From positions 7,604-51,581 of the forward strand of contig JAAAJB010000231.1 in assembly GCA_016098155.1 (NCBI GenBank): 43,978 nt of DNA, in the 5' to 3' direction. Positions 33,601 to 43,948 of this stretch are shown here, in pieces. A program made the translations under genes and the position numbers. Position 1 is the stretch's first letter. Each line of letters opens with the position of its first letter. This DNA comes from Actinomortierella ambigua (taxonomy: Eukaryota; Mortierellomycota; Mortierellomycetes; Mortierellales; Mortierellaceae). The notes under the pieces are model-generated. The model worked only from the letters and a program-made list of their open reading frames with translations, searched no databases and was not told the origin of the DNA.

Positions 33601-35349
33601 CACAGTGGACTCCTTTTACAGTTTCATCTGAAATACTCAATCATAATGTTGCACTCACTCTCATTCTACTACTAGCCCAACGTCCCCCAGCTACTCTCCT
33701 ACCTCGCCTTCATACAGGTAATTACCAGGACCCAGGCCGCGCTAGTTTACGGATATTCTATTTTTACCTGCCACGCTGCTAAGGATCATGTCTCTAACTG
33801 GTTTTGTCGTCCTTTCATCCTTCAATCAACTTTCTATAGCCCAACTTCTCCGAGCTACTCTCCGACGTCACCGTCGTACAGGTATCATGTCGCTGCCTAC
33901 CCCTGTGTTTGATTTTTCGGAGACCTTATGGACACTGGCTCTTTTTAACTTCATTTTGCACAATTACCTCTCGCCATATTAGCCCAACTTCCCCAAGCTA
34001 CTCGCCTACGTCGCCGTCGTATAGGTATGAAGACCTTTGAAGCATTTTTTGATGGTCACTTCTGGAAGGGGTTCCTAGAACTATCTGATTGACTCTTTCT
34101 CTACTCTGTCCTTGCTTGTGTTTCTCTTTTAGCCCAACATCACCCAGCTATTCCCCGACGTCGCCATCGTACAGGTATGGAGGCCCTTTGACCCTATTAC
34201 ACTGCGGCATACGTGTTTTTTTTTCTAGGAGTTGCGTCGACTAAACTTCTTTTTTTTTTGGACTTGCTGCCCTGACCGTTAACCTTAAAAGCCCTACGTC
34301 GCCTTCGTACAGGTACGAGAATCATCGATTTGAAAATAGACAGGCGTTTGCTTTGGGAGATATGCATGCTCAACCCTAACTTTCTTTTCCGTCCTCTTCC
34401 TCTTTTTAGCCCTACATCGCCATCGTATAGCCCTACGAGCCCGTCGTATAGGTAAGGGGCTCTTTGACTTGCCTCGCATGAAGCTCGTGTTTTTCTTTAA
34501 AAAATCTTTTTGCCGACCTCTAACATTTATTGTCCCTCTCACCTCTTTTTATTCTCAGCCCTACATCGCCCTCGTACAGGTATTTACTTGATGGCTCAGC
34601 TGTGCACATCCACCCAGGATAAGTTGTCAGTCTCCAAAGAGGTCTAGGCCTATCATTGCATGCTCAACTGTTTTTCACTCATTCTTCTCACTTTAGCCCA
34701 ACATCGCCAAGCTATTCTCCTACCTCGCCGTCGTACAGGTACGATGGATTGATCCAGGCGGTGTGATTATGAAGAAAAAAAAGTTTTTTATCAAAGGCAT
34801 TGCGGACTAAACTTTTCTCCGTTCCTTTTTTCGCTCATGGCTCATGTAGCCCGACCTCGCCGTCGTACAGGTATGCTGCCGACTGCCGCCCATCTCTTGT
34901 TCATACAGCGCGGTAGCTTTTGAAAACGGCGACTTCGACTACTCTCTCTCGTAAACATTTGGACTAACCCCTCTCTCCTCTGCAATTTATTTCTTCTAGT
35001 CCGACATCTCCTAGCTACTCTCCAACTTCACCTTCGTACAGGTATGATGATTATGCTTGATGAAGTAGATCAAAGAAAAAAAAGGGTGTCCCTTCAGAGA
35101 ACACATCAAGTACCAGCCAGAGAACTCAACGACTCGATTGTCCCCCTCCCCTCCTTTTTTTCTACTTCGTATAGTCCGACGTCCCCGTCGTATAGCCCTA
35201 CCAGTCCATCGTACTCTCCTAGCTATTCGATGAACTATGGAGGCTCATCGACAACCCCTTCGTACAGCCCCAACACGGGATCGTCGACGCCTGGCTACAA
35301 CCGCGACAACAGGTCGAAGGGCCAGTACTCTGACGATGATGAAGAGTAG
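27699..35349 (+). CDS. RPB1: RNA polymerase II largest subunit RPB1
   Basis: Eighteen exons: 27699-27785, 28187-28385, 28629-28699, 28801-29061, 29180-29566, 29660-33450, 33546-33566, 33676-33717, 33840-33881, 33983-34024, 34133-34174, 34292-34312, 34410-34451, 34559-34579, 34697-34738, 34850-34870, 35000-35041 and 35175-35349. They total 5349 nt, 1782 residues (yeast RPB1 has 1733). The clamp zinc motif (CQTC, CPGHFGH) lies near residue 70. The active-site loop [10 protein letters not shown] has its three catalytic Asp at 493, 495 and 497. Bridge-helix and trigger-loop regions (for example [17 protein letters not shown]) are intact. A linker leads to a CTD of about 25 YSPTSPS-type heptads and an acidic tip (YSDDDEE). 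It transcribes all mRNA genes; the CTD couples capping, splicing and 3' processing. CTD exons from 33546 to 35041 each hold one or two whole heptads, an extraordinary arrangement. Confidence 0.97.
28430..28456. repeat. GA then G run in RPB1 intron 2
   Basis: (GA)n followed by an interrupted G-run in the intron 28386-28628. It has no coding role. Confidence 0.8.
33330..35255 (+). repeat. RPB1: Split CTD heptad array: 11 mini-exons of 21 or 42 nt and 12 introns
   Basis: Four 21-nt exons (33546, 34292, 34559, 34850) and seven 42-nt exons (33676, 33840, 33983, 34133, 34410, 34697, 35000) encode SPTSPSY once or twice. Each ends TAC-AG or TAT-AG before GTAnnn and starts with C or T after an AG acceptor, so each intron is phase 2 and cuts the Ser2 codon. 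The twelve introns are 95-133 nt. Exons are nearly identical while introns are largely dissimilar beyond splice signals. In 42-nt exons the unsplit Ser2 codon is usually TCN, whereas the split one is always AGY. Confidence 0.93.
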
Positions 35350-36389
35350 ACCACGTTTGGAAAGGGAGAGAGAGAGAAAGGACGCATGGAGTTGATATTT
35401 TTTTTCTAGTTTTAGTTTTGGCAGCGCCCTGCATGTATCAAAAAAGAGGAGTACCCCCGTTGAGTAAGACGAAAAAAAAAAGATGCAACACAAAACTTGA
35501 AAAAAATTCTCGGGGGGGGGGGAACCTCTCTTTTCGCGTGCTTCTCTGGAACTGCGTAGCAGTGTTATTTGTTTTGTTTTGTTTTCTTTTTGTTTGTTCA
35601 GAGTGTCACTCTCGATTCCTACCTTTTTTAAACCACACACCACCACTACAAAAAAAAAAAAAATAAACAAATTGTTGTATGATTGTATCCGCTGAAGGAC
35701 ATATGGGACTGGGTGCGCCCCAGGGAATGTGAAATGGGCAAACAGTATGATAATAAGAAGCTCTGAACCCCAACCTCTCCTCAGCTCAATCTCAGTACGG
35801 AAAATTTGAGCTGAGGACAGAGCTTCCAGCCACAAACAAGATAGATGATGATGAGGGGAAGTGTTGTGCTCTTGGCTCCTTTGGATGATCGCTCTGCTCA
35901 TGGTTTTCTGTCAGAGATTTGCTCTTCAGTGAACAACAACAACAACAACAACAACAAAAAGTCATTACAAGAAAGGTCCGGACCACAGGAAAGGTCCGTA
36001 ACAAACGGCAGAAGAAGGGTGTGACGAAAATATTAGTCAGTCATTGCGACGCCCCTGGAATGTCGCATTGCCCTGCCCGACTATCTGTTTTTTTTTTCTT
36101 GCCGTTGGTTGGATGCATACGCGTGACACGAACGTTAATTGATGAAATGTATTTCCATGGTACCTTTCGACCATACAGCGCCCGCGTGAACAGCTCAGGG
36201 GACGACGAGCTGGGACCAATAGAGACGCCTTGCTCAGTGGGGTTACCAGGTTGAAATAACTTGAAGGAAGAGCGTGACTCGAGAGGAGCGATAGACATTC
36301 CAATGATCTGCTGAAATGCCTCTGTGCCCTTGGGCACCCCTCCCTCTCTCGCTCGCCTCACATGATGAGCATACCCAGTGCAGTTGCTC
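35350..36389. other. Spacer downstream of RPB1
   Basis: It includes the RPB1 3' UTR (T-rich, A-runs, AAATAAACAAA near 35658) and an ACA/CAA repeat (35934-35957). A minus-strand open frame at 36041-36361 lacks a good ATG or flanking splice sites and is not called. Confidence 0.5.
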
Positions 36390-36390
36390 A

Positions 36391-36398
36391 GCTATAAG
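36391..36398 (+). promoter_or_regulatory. Possible TATA-like box
   Basis: CTATAAGAGA lies about 150 bases before the small reading frame at 36544. Weak on its own. Confidence 0.3.
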
Positions 36399-36543
36399 AG
36401 AGAACCCCGTCCATGGGCTTCGTCTTTGTATTCATCGTCGTTTGTCTCCACCACACATACACACACATACATATACACACAAGAGGAAAATCGGGCTTTG
36501 ATTTCAACGAAACCAACTCAACTCGAAACAAGAGCAAGCCAAG

Positions 36544-36771
36544 ATGTGGCCCTGGACAACAACTGAGCAATCCAAGATGGGGTTTGGCTCGCCACCCCAG
36601 CCTACCTCACCACTTGACCAAAGGATGCATCAACAGAGCTCCTCGACCTTGTCGTCGTCGTTGTCTTATTCATTCGCATCGTCCTCATGGTCCTCCAAGC
36701 TCTCGTTCGAAGGCGATCCCCCTTCAGTGACCTGTCGCTATCCACCTCGTTATGTCCGTTGGCAGTGTTAG
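36544..36771 (+). CDS. Hypothetical short protein, 75 residues
   Basis: An ATG in good context (gccaagATGtgg) opens a 75-codon frame rich in Ser, Pro and Gln with no signal peptide, TM helix or known motif. A TATA-like element lies about 150 bases upstream and a T-rich stretch follows the stop. It sits alone in the gene-poor interval between RPB1 and the secreted gene at 38.1 kb. Composition resembles a disordered peptide or a fragment of a longer spliced gene. I do not recognise it, and chance cannot be excluded. Confidence 0.25.
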   Translation: MWPWTTTEQSKMGFGSPPQPTSPLDQRMHQQSSSTLSSSLSYSFASSSWSSKLSFEGDPPSVTCRYPPRYVRWQC

Positions 36772-38020
36772 GCAGTTTGTCCTACCTTTTTTTGTTTTTT
36801 GTTTTTTTTTGTTTTGTTTTTTGTTTTGTTCATCACCTCTATCCATCACCTCTATCCATCACCAACATTCTCGGAACCTTTCTGTTTAACGAGCTTTCTC
36901 TTATCATATCTGTCCCCAGCTCCCGCCCTTCCGCCCCTTCGACTCTCCTTCCTTTCTTCCTCCGTGCACTCTCTACCCCAAAGAGACTGTGAGGCTAATT
37001 CAGAATAATATAGACACACTAGTTGTCGAAAGTTGAGAGTAGAAACAATGAAACCATTAAACCCCTGCTTAAACGTAGTTGGAGGGAAGAGAATGCTATG
37101 CAATACGCCCTATGCATCAAAAGTGTGGTGTATATATGTGTATGTATGTGTGTGTGTGTGTGTGTACGTGTGTGCTTGCGTGCTGTCAATGTGTTTGCGC
37201 CCGCGTGTATGTGTATGTGTGCATGCGCGTATTTTTTGTGTGTATGTGTGTATTTATGCGTGTTTGCGCGTGTTTCGGATGGGTGGTGGAATCCACAATC
37301 TTTTCTTCTCCACACGCCCAACCATGATAAGAATCGCAATGTTTACATGGGCAAAATGGAAAAGGGTTGTTGCGAAGAAACCAATCATGTCTTCTATCAC
37401 TGCGGCTACAAGCCAATCAAGAGTCCAGTGGTTCTTATGTGTGCATTTGTCTCAGGGCACTCCATTTGTTTTGCAGTATCTGGTGGATGTCATTCGCGCC
37501 TCTCATCTCCCAAGTATGTATCTTCTCAGCAGGCCCAACCTTTCAAATTCCGATATCGTGCTTTCGCACGGTAGGGCTCTTTTGCCTACCACCCAAAGGT
37601 ACTAGAGCTCAATCACTACCCCATGCAATGGACATGACTTCACGGTGCAACGGCCATTTTTTTCTTCAATCGTCATTGCCCTCACAACGACAACAACAAC
37701 AAAACAAATAATACGGGGAAAAAGATGGCCTATCGTGAGCATGGTGCTGTTAACAAACATGTATGGACTTTCTAGTCATGACCCTGCTTTCTTGGAGTGT
37801 TATGGATGTTCACAGGCTTATTCGTGCGTACCAACTTTTTGGCCGTCTTGCTCCCCTGTTCGAGCAAAGATTTCTCATGCTTCTAAACCATAACATGCCA
37901 GGGGTGGTGGTGGTGGTGGTGGGGGGGTAAAGGTGAATGACTCTGAAAAAGCTCGTAGTACTGTACGTGTGGTTGAGCCTCTCTGAGGTGTAGTCAGCAC
38001 AGCAAGCATCTTGCGCCAAC
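36772..38020. other. Gene-poor stretch with TG microsatellite
   Basis: It contains T/TTG runs (36788-36832), tandem CATCACCTCTATC units (36831-36860), and TG/TATG repeats (37127-37270). Open frames across 37023-37605 are mainly translated TG repeats, though the last 90 codons (about 37320-37605) are not repetitive. No gene is called. Confidence 0.5.
37127..37272. repeat. TG/TATG/TGCG microsatellite
   Basis: About 145 bases of alternating TG with TA, CG and TGCG interruptions. Such tracts can adopt Z-DNA. Confidence 0.85.
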
Positions 38021-38028
38021 TATTTAAG
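38021..38028 (+). promoter_or_regulatory. TATA-like box of secreted gene 2
   Basis: TATTTAAG lies 107 bases before the ATG at 38135, with a CT-rich leader between. Confidence 0.55.
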
Positions 38029-38134
38029 CAATGGTTGTCGTGCCCATCTCTTTGAAATTCACCTTCTTTCTCTCGTCCTTCACACTCTCCATCCTCCACT
38101 CTTCGCCTTTCATTGTATATTTTCTTGCTTCACA

Positions 38135-39038
38135 ATGCACTTCTCTAAAGCACTTGTCCTCCTTGCCTCTGGTGAGTTGCAGTTGCCCTCGCTCATGACC
38201 TCTGTACCATCACACCAATGAAGAATCACACACACGCACGCAACACATACTAACCACCAGCATATTTTTTATGGGTCTCTATCGCTCAGGGTCTCTTCTG
38301 AGTCTTGTCCGCTGTGGCCTTCCGGTGAACGAGGTCCTTACGTTTACTCAAGATGCCGCCGTGTCCAAGGCGTTCCTCATCGGCGAGGACCGATCGGACC
38401 GGTCCGCGGTCGGTGTCGAGCTCTTCAGCAACCCACGTAACCAGCTCGTGTCGACGGCGTCGGTCATCATGGCGATGGCCAACGACCTTGGATTCGATCC
38501 CAAGAACCGTCTCCCAGAACAGAACGGCAACAGCTTCAAGTATTTCCAGTTTATGTGGGGACAACTCGACGGCTTCAACGTCGTCAAGCAGGCCTACAAG
38601 AGGCCCATCCAGGTCTTTGATGCCAGCCACAACAACAACACCTTCAACAATCTGGCCCACGTCCGTCAGCAGATTGAACGGCTCTACAATCCGTTCAAAC
38701 AGGTCAACGTCGCCCAGGCGATCGTCGACCAGTTCCCGGCCATGATGACCACTACCGAGCTCACCAAGCCTGGCAGCCGGAACTGGGCCCTCTCCGTCAT
38801 CACGCTCGACCAGGACAGCCAACTCAGGACTACGGCCCGGTTGGCCACGCTGTCCCTGACGGTGAACGTCTCGATTGACCTGGATGTGTATTGGCCCCCT
38901 CATTACGTGGCCAACTTTACCTACATTGAGATCTTGGCCAACAAGCCGCGCAGCAAGTCTAACCTGCAGAGAATCGTAGACCTGCTCCCTAAAAAGACTT
39001 CTGCCGATTTCTTGGACCATTTCACCACAAAGTTCTGA
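38135..39038 (+). CDS. Small secreted protein of unknown function (family member 2)
   Basis: Two exons, 38135-38171 and 38290-39038, give 261 residues. The gene shares with 24431-25295 the 37-nt signal-peptide exon ending ..LLAS plus one base (phase 1) and the VSKxxLIGEDxxD block. The similar central region (NWALSVITLDQD) and late strand confirm paralogy, though overall identity looks low. N-glycosylation sequons are visible (NVS, NFT). The acceptor at 38289 is chosen for its pyrimidine tract and phase; a second in-phase acceptor just before the conserved block (near 38352) would remove about 20 residues. Codon use is more GC-rich at third positions than in the other copy. Function unknown; a cytolysin-like fold is only a weak impression. 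It is convergent with the sideroflexin gene. Confidence 0.8.
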
Positions 39039-39564
39039 TACTTTGGCTTTGTTTGTTCTTAGCCCCCTCCCCCCCCTTTGGAAATCGACAGTGTTGACTT
39101 TCCCTTTTCTCAATATGTAGATACTTCACCTCTCCTTCTCCTCCTCCTTCTCTACCTATTGCCTGCAGGTAGTTCCATCAAAAGTGTCCAATAGTAACCT
39201 CCTCTTTGTTTCTTTTTCACCATTTCTTTTCTTTGTAAAGCGTAATAATGGAAGACGCACCGTTTTTTTTGTAGTTTACAAAAGGATGTATTTTTTTTTG
39301 GTTGAGATTTTAAGTAAAGCTTTCTATTTGATTGGAATTCTATCATTGTGTTTTGCTCTTCCTTACACTACCATGTTTTTTTATATAAGGATGCAGATGA
39401 GAGAGAGAGAGAGAGAGAGAGGAGGGGGGAATGAGCAGAGCAAGAGAGGGGAGAGGCTGTAGATTTGAATATTTGCTCACAGAGAGAGAGAGAAGCTCAA
39501 GAGATGGGTGTGTATATGTGAGAGAGCACGAGGTTGAGGGGGGGGGGCATTGCTTCTTCTTTTT
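39039..39564. other. Convergent spacer with GA repeat
   Basis: About 525 bases of T-rich 3' flank, a GA tract (39399-39421) and further GA/TG runs. No exon seen. Confidence 0.6.
39399..39421. repeat. GA microsatellite
   Basis: Simple (GA)n run in the convergent spacer. Confidence 0.9.
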
Positions 39565-41664
39565 TTAAAGACCCTTGTTGAACGTCAACGTTCGGATCCG
39601 CTCGCCCCTCGCATCCTTCAAGTTCCAGAACCGTTCCTCGAGCTTCTCGACCGGGACCTCATTGTACTGCGGGAAGGCAGCGATGGCCAAGGGCAAGGCT
39701 GTCAACAGACACATGGAGATCACAGCCAGGTTCAACGGCAAGACGGCCCGTGGGTACAACTTGGACCATTTCGTCCGCTCCCATTGCGCCAACACCAACG
39801 GCGGGATCGTCAGCACGGGGAAGTTGGTCAACACGCGCGAGATCGCCACCTGCGTGATCGCCGTCAGACCGGCCTTTTGCGACTTGCCGACTGACTGGCC
39901 GTCCTTGTCGTAGACATCGATACCGTCACTAGATTTTTTTTTGGGCAACAGCAAACGGTAACAAAAAGCGAATGAGTACGATATACTATATATACTGGTT
40001 CCAACAGTGGCCTTTGGTGCGTGCGCGTGTGTGTGTGGGTCTATACCTGATCTCCTTGCCACGCATCAAAAAGACATTGACTGTACCAGCAGTCGCGACA
40101 GCAGCAAAAGGAACTAGACGGGTGAGGACACTACGGACACCAGGCGAGATCGAGGTCAGACGAGGGACCAAGTGGTTCAGTCCGACGGCCAAGAAGCACG
40201 ATGTCGACACCGCAGACACATATGCCACTATTAAACGGGTAATAAGGAGGAATGGGGTGGTGAGTATGGGCCAATTAAAACCTATCATAAAATCTAACAA
40301 AGCGGCATAGTTCCTTACCAGCAGTCTCCTTCATGTCCATCTCGGTGGTCTTGTTAGCATTGCAGTAGTTGAAAGCAACGTTGACGGACTGGTTGGCCCA
40401 CTGCCAGAACATGATTGATCGGACCGATGGGTTGGGCATCAGCATACCAGCTGCGACCAACAGATTTGTCGGGACGAAGCAAGACATGCGGAAGGGCAGA
40501 AGGATCGGCTTGCCCGTGTCGGGATGCAGAGTTGAGTCGACAACTGGAAGGGGCCACCCCATACCACCACCCCATAGCAACAGTTGGGAAATCACAGAAA
40601 CGGGGATTGTTAACAAAGAGTGAAGAGGGGCACAAGTCTCAATATTAGGAGCATATCATGACTTTTTTTTTCCAGGTAGGAGTGGGTGTGACGAACCTTT
40701 CTTGGCACGCCACAAGCGCTCAGGATTGATGGCTTGTCCGGCAAGCTTCCCTGAGGAATAGTCGGTGATCAGCTTCTGAGCTTCCTCAACGCCACGCTTC
40801 GAAACCAGGAGTGTCCTAAGGTTTGTTGTATTTCCAGAACAGAAAAAAAACAGGTATGGTCCTTGCGATTAATTTCCCACGATCGTTCGGTACTAGTGGG
40901 TACATCTAAACGTTTGTTGGGTGGAATAAAAATCCAGACTTCTCTCTCTCCTCCTCCACGCCGTTGTGAGCCGATCACGACCCATCATCCATGCCTTCTA
41001 GTTAGCGAAGAGTGCGCTTAATCCCTTCCCTCCTGAAGCATCGATCTGTGCTGTTCGTTATTAGCCTTGTCCGAAAACGAGGGCGGGGACTCGGAGCAAA
41101 CTTTTTCTTCATCCTGGCTGGAGCTTAAGAGGGAAAAAGAAAAAGAAAAAAAAAGAGCGCTGTGTGTGTTTACCTGGGGTCGGTCACATTGATGAAGTGC
41201 TTGACACGTCCAAGGTAGGTTGACTGATCATAGCGAGGTTTGGCTAAGTCATGTGGTAATGAGGGAGAGAGATTTCACCAGAGATAATCAGTCAATTGCA
41301 ACCGTTTAAAATAATGCATATCGAGAGTAGAGTCATATTCTGCACAAGCATCTGATCTATTCGTTCCTTTCCCTCCCTTCCCCCTTCTCACTGTTGGACA
41401 CACAAGGGTCTGTCTATCTCGGTCTTCCTGTCCTCTTCACATGCAAGGGGTCAGTCACCCAAAACAAGTGGGTCGTGGAGAAGGAGGGAAAAAAAGACCT
41501 TTCGGAGGAAGCACAGCACACTGCCCTGTTTCGGTGTCCCTGTCCGGTTGCCCGTCCTCGTCCATGAGGGACGCAAAAACAGAATGTCATTGCTTACACA
41601 GATCAATCAATGGCAAGGTGCCATAGGTGGTGGTCATGTTCACTGCACTGGCGGTAGCACTCAT
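39565..41664 (-). CDS. Sideroflexin (mitochondrial amino-acid transporter, SFXN/Fsf1 family)
   Basis: Six exons (41664-41598, 41243-41174, 40815-40697, 40543-40319, 40227-40047, 39928-39565) give 341 residues, the usual family size. Family signatures appear in order: [15 protein letters not shown] and DPRTLL near the N-terminus, the LHPDTG motif at about residue 92, [12 protein letters not shown], a NANKT block, then [18 protein letters not shown] and a C-terminal PLAIAAFPQ segment. Sideroflexins span the mitochondrial inner membrane several times; human SFXN1 imports serine for one-carbon metabolism, and the fungal homologue Fsf1 is mitochondrial. All five introns are GT-AG with phases that agree (1,2,1,1,2). 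The first exon rests on a good ATG and the T|CC junction to SKPRYDQ. The gene is convergent with the secreted gene at 38.1 kb. Confidence 0.93.
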
Positions 41665-43948
41665 GGCTGGATTGTGATGGCGAAAGTAGAGAGTGATGAG
41701 ACGAACGAAGAAGCGTTATGTAAAAGAGAGGACAGAAAAAACAATCCGACTGGCTGGACACATCTGTGACCTCCTCCCCGCCTCCCCAGATGGAGAGTGT
41801 GGGGGAAGAAAAAAAACTCAAAACTCTCTTTTTCTCACCTTTCCCCCCTTCACATCATTTGTTTCACTGAAAGTACCAATGTTGCGCAAGAACAAATGTG
41901 CGTAAGACGCGGGAGCCAGCATCCACCAAGGAAAGCATGAGTACCGCTCATCGGCAACTTCATGGAGCACTCTGCACCCCAATCACGACCATACCACAAC
42001 CACACCAGCCTGGCTTGCGCGGCTATGACACTTCTAGTGTCCTGATCCCAAAACAAATGGTGCCAGCGCCGTCATAAACGCACTGGAGGACTCTTTCTCC
42101 TACAAGGAAAGCAATACTGGCGGAGACGACCCAACACGTTACGCGTAAGCTTCATGGCATATATTATGAATGCCAGAGCGGAAGCATCATGAAATTGGGC
42201 AGAGAAACGTGAATCATGTAGACAGCACGGCGGTGGTGGATATGAACGGGTGTCTGCAAAAATTCCTCCCATCGAGGCGTGAAAGCATTAGGACAAAAGC
42301 AAAAGAAAAGTCAGAATGCCGGACGTACCACGGCGATGTGGTGCAACCGGTCTATCCATTAGGTGATGGTCTTGTTTTCCTTGGGGTCTATATTGGCAAC
42401 TGTCTTATTCTTTATCACTGCCACTCGCCCACGACCGCCAGAAGGGAGGCAAAGGGAGAGAACTTGTCAGGCATATTTACTATTCTCTTCTGAATTAGGC
42501 AAGACAGGCTGCTCGAAGCCTCAGCAACCCATGCAGACAATACTAGTTAGGGGTAATGTTGGGTAGGCTTGGTGAGGCGCGCGTGTCAGCCGTGCGAGAC
42601 CATTGGTTGTCCTGGTTTCTAATTTTACCCATCACACAAAGATCTAAGCAAGATGTCTTGTCGCCCACTCTGTCTCGAGTTTTTTTTTTCAGCGAAAAGA
42701 ATGCTTGCAGATTTTCCGCTCGGGGAGCTCAAGCAAGGAACAACCCAGATTTCCCAATTTTAAATTAGCAGATTTGACCCAATGGGATGCATGGGGTGGA
42801 GTTTCGTCAACATTCCAGGTGCGTAAAATGCTAGCAGCTCCCCCCCCCCTCTTCATTTCTTCCTCACACCACGCCGAAATCCAAATTCTCAGTGAGCCAT
42901 ATCAAGGCTGTACCACATCTCCGGCGCACTCATCGCGGCTTTGTTGTAAGAATGAAAGATAGCTTGGCTCATTTCCGATGGCAATAAGCTTGCCTTCTGA
43001 CCTACGAGGAATGCACTATGGCTTTTTAAAAATGAAGCGCCAAGGACGGCGGGTATTGTCTATAAAAAGAAGATGCCCATGCCAAACATTGTATGTTGAC
43101 CACTTTGAATGAGACACGGGCGCTTTGGTGTCCTCATATCCACTTTAGAAACAAAACATAAGGATGCTTAGCAGACCACAGTTTACGACCGTAGGGCATA
43201 ACGTTCTTGGAAAGAATGACGCTCCACAAGACAGATTAAAGCAATGAAGGGTTTGTTTTGCCAATCCATCGATTCACTGTCGTCGACACTTCAAGACACA
43301 CAAAGGGCAACAATATAGAAAGACCCCGGTGTAGACCATGTGGTTGTTAGAGACCGATGTCACTCTTCTAAATAACTAAAAGATCGCCCAGACATCATCC
43401 TCTTGTTGGATGTTATGATTGCCTATCAATATTGATGGCCATGTCCAAACCACGCATCATATATGATTAAGACGGTAAAATACTCTACAGGGGACATGAC
43501 AAAGCGGCTCCCAAGGTGTTATGGTGGCAGCAGCCGTTGAAGTGCTGATCTTGGTATACATGCCAAATATGAAGGCTAGCAGTCGTTGACTGCCGACTAC
43601 TTTCTTGGATGGTTGAAACACGAAACTAAGAAATATGACTGTTTACTCTTGATGCCATGGCCATACACACCCGTATTTCTTGAATTTTCCAGCGGAGTGG
43701 CATGCCAACCCATTGCCTGGAGACGCGCTCTTCTAGATTATAAAAGAAACAGCTCCAAGCGCGAGAATCGCGTGTCAAGTTCAAATGTCTGTTCATCACA
43801 GTCACGGTGCGAAAATGCACAGTCGCGTTGGAATTGATCTTCCGAGTTTTAGTCTGGGCTCAAGCGACCTGCAGGTTGACCCCCGAGAAACATTTAAGCT
43901 CATCGCTCACTCAGGAACAGAGCAGACGACGAAGGGAACAGCTCCTCC
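41665..43948. other. Gene-poor right end, no supported gene
   Basis: About 2.3 kb with frequent stops in all frames and no recognised motif. It has fewer microsatellites than the rest of the window. It may be intergenic, or old, fully decayed sequence. The left end should hold the sideroflexin promoter. Confidence 0.5.

Noticed and set aside
33546..35041. CRISPR-like pattern: near-identical short repeats spaced about 95-133 nt
   Set aside because: Repeats are in-frame heptad exons with splice sites in a fungal nuclear gene; spacing and context do not fit CRISPR.
36041..36361. 106-codon minus-strand open frame
   Set aside because: No ATG at the start, no clear splice acceptor, no known motif; one frame in a gene-poor spacer can be this long by chance.
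37023..37330. Open frame giving a Cys/Val-rich peptide
   Set aside because: Translation of the TG/TGCG microsatellite.
38286..39113. 275-codon minus-strand open frame
   Set aside because: Antisense of secreted gene 2, which has a signal-peptide exon, TATA-like box and a paralogue.
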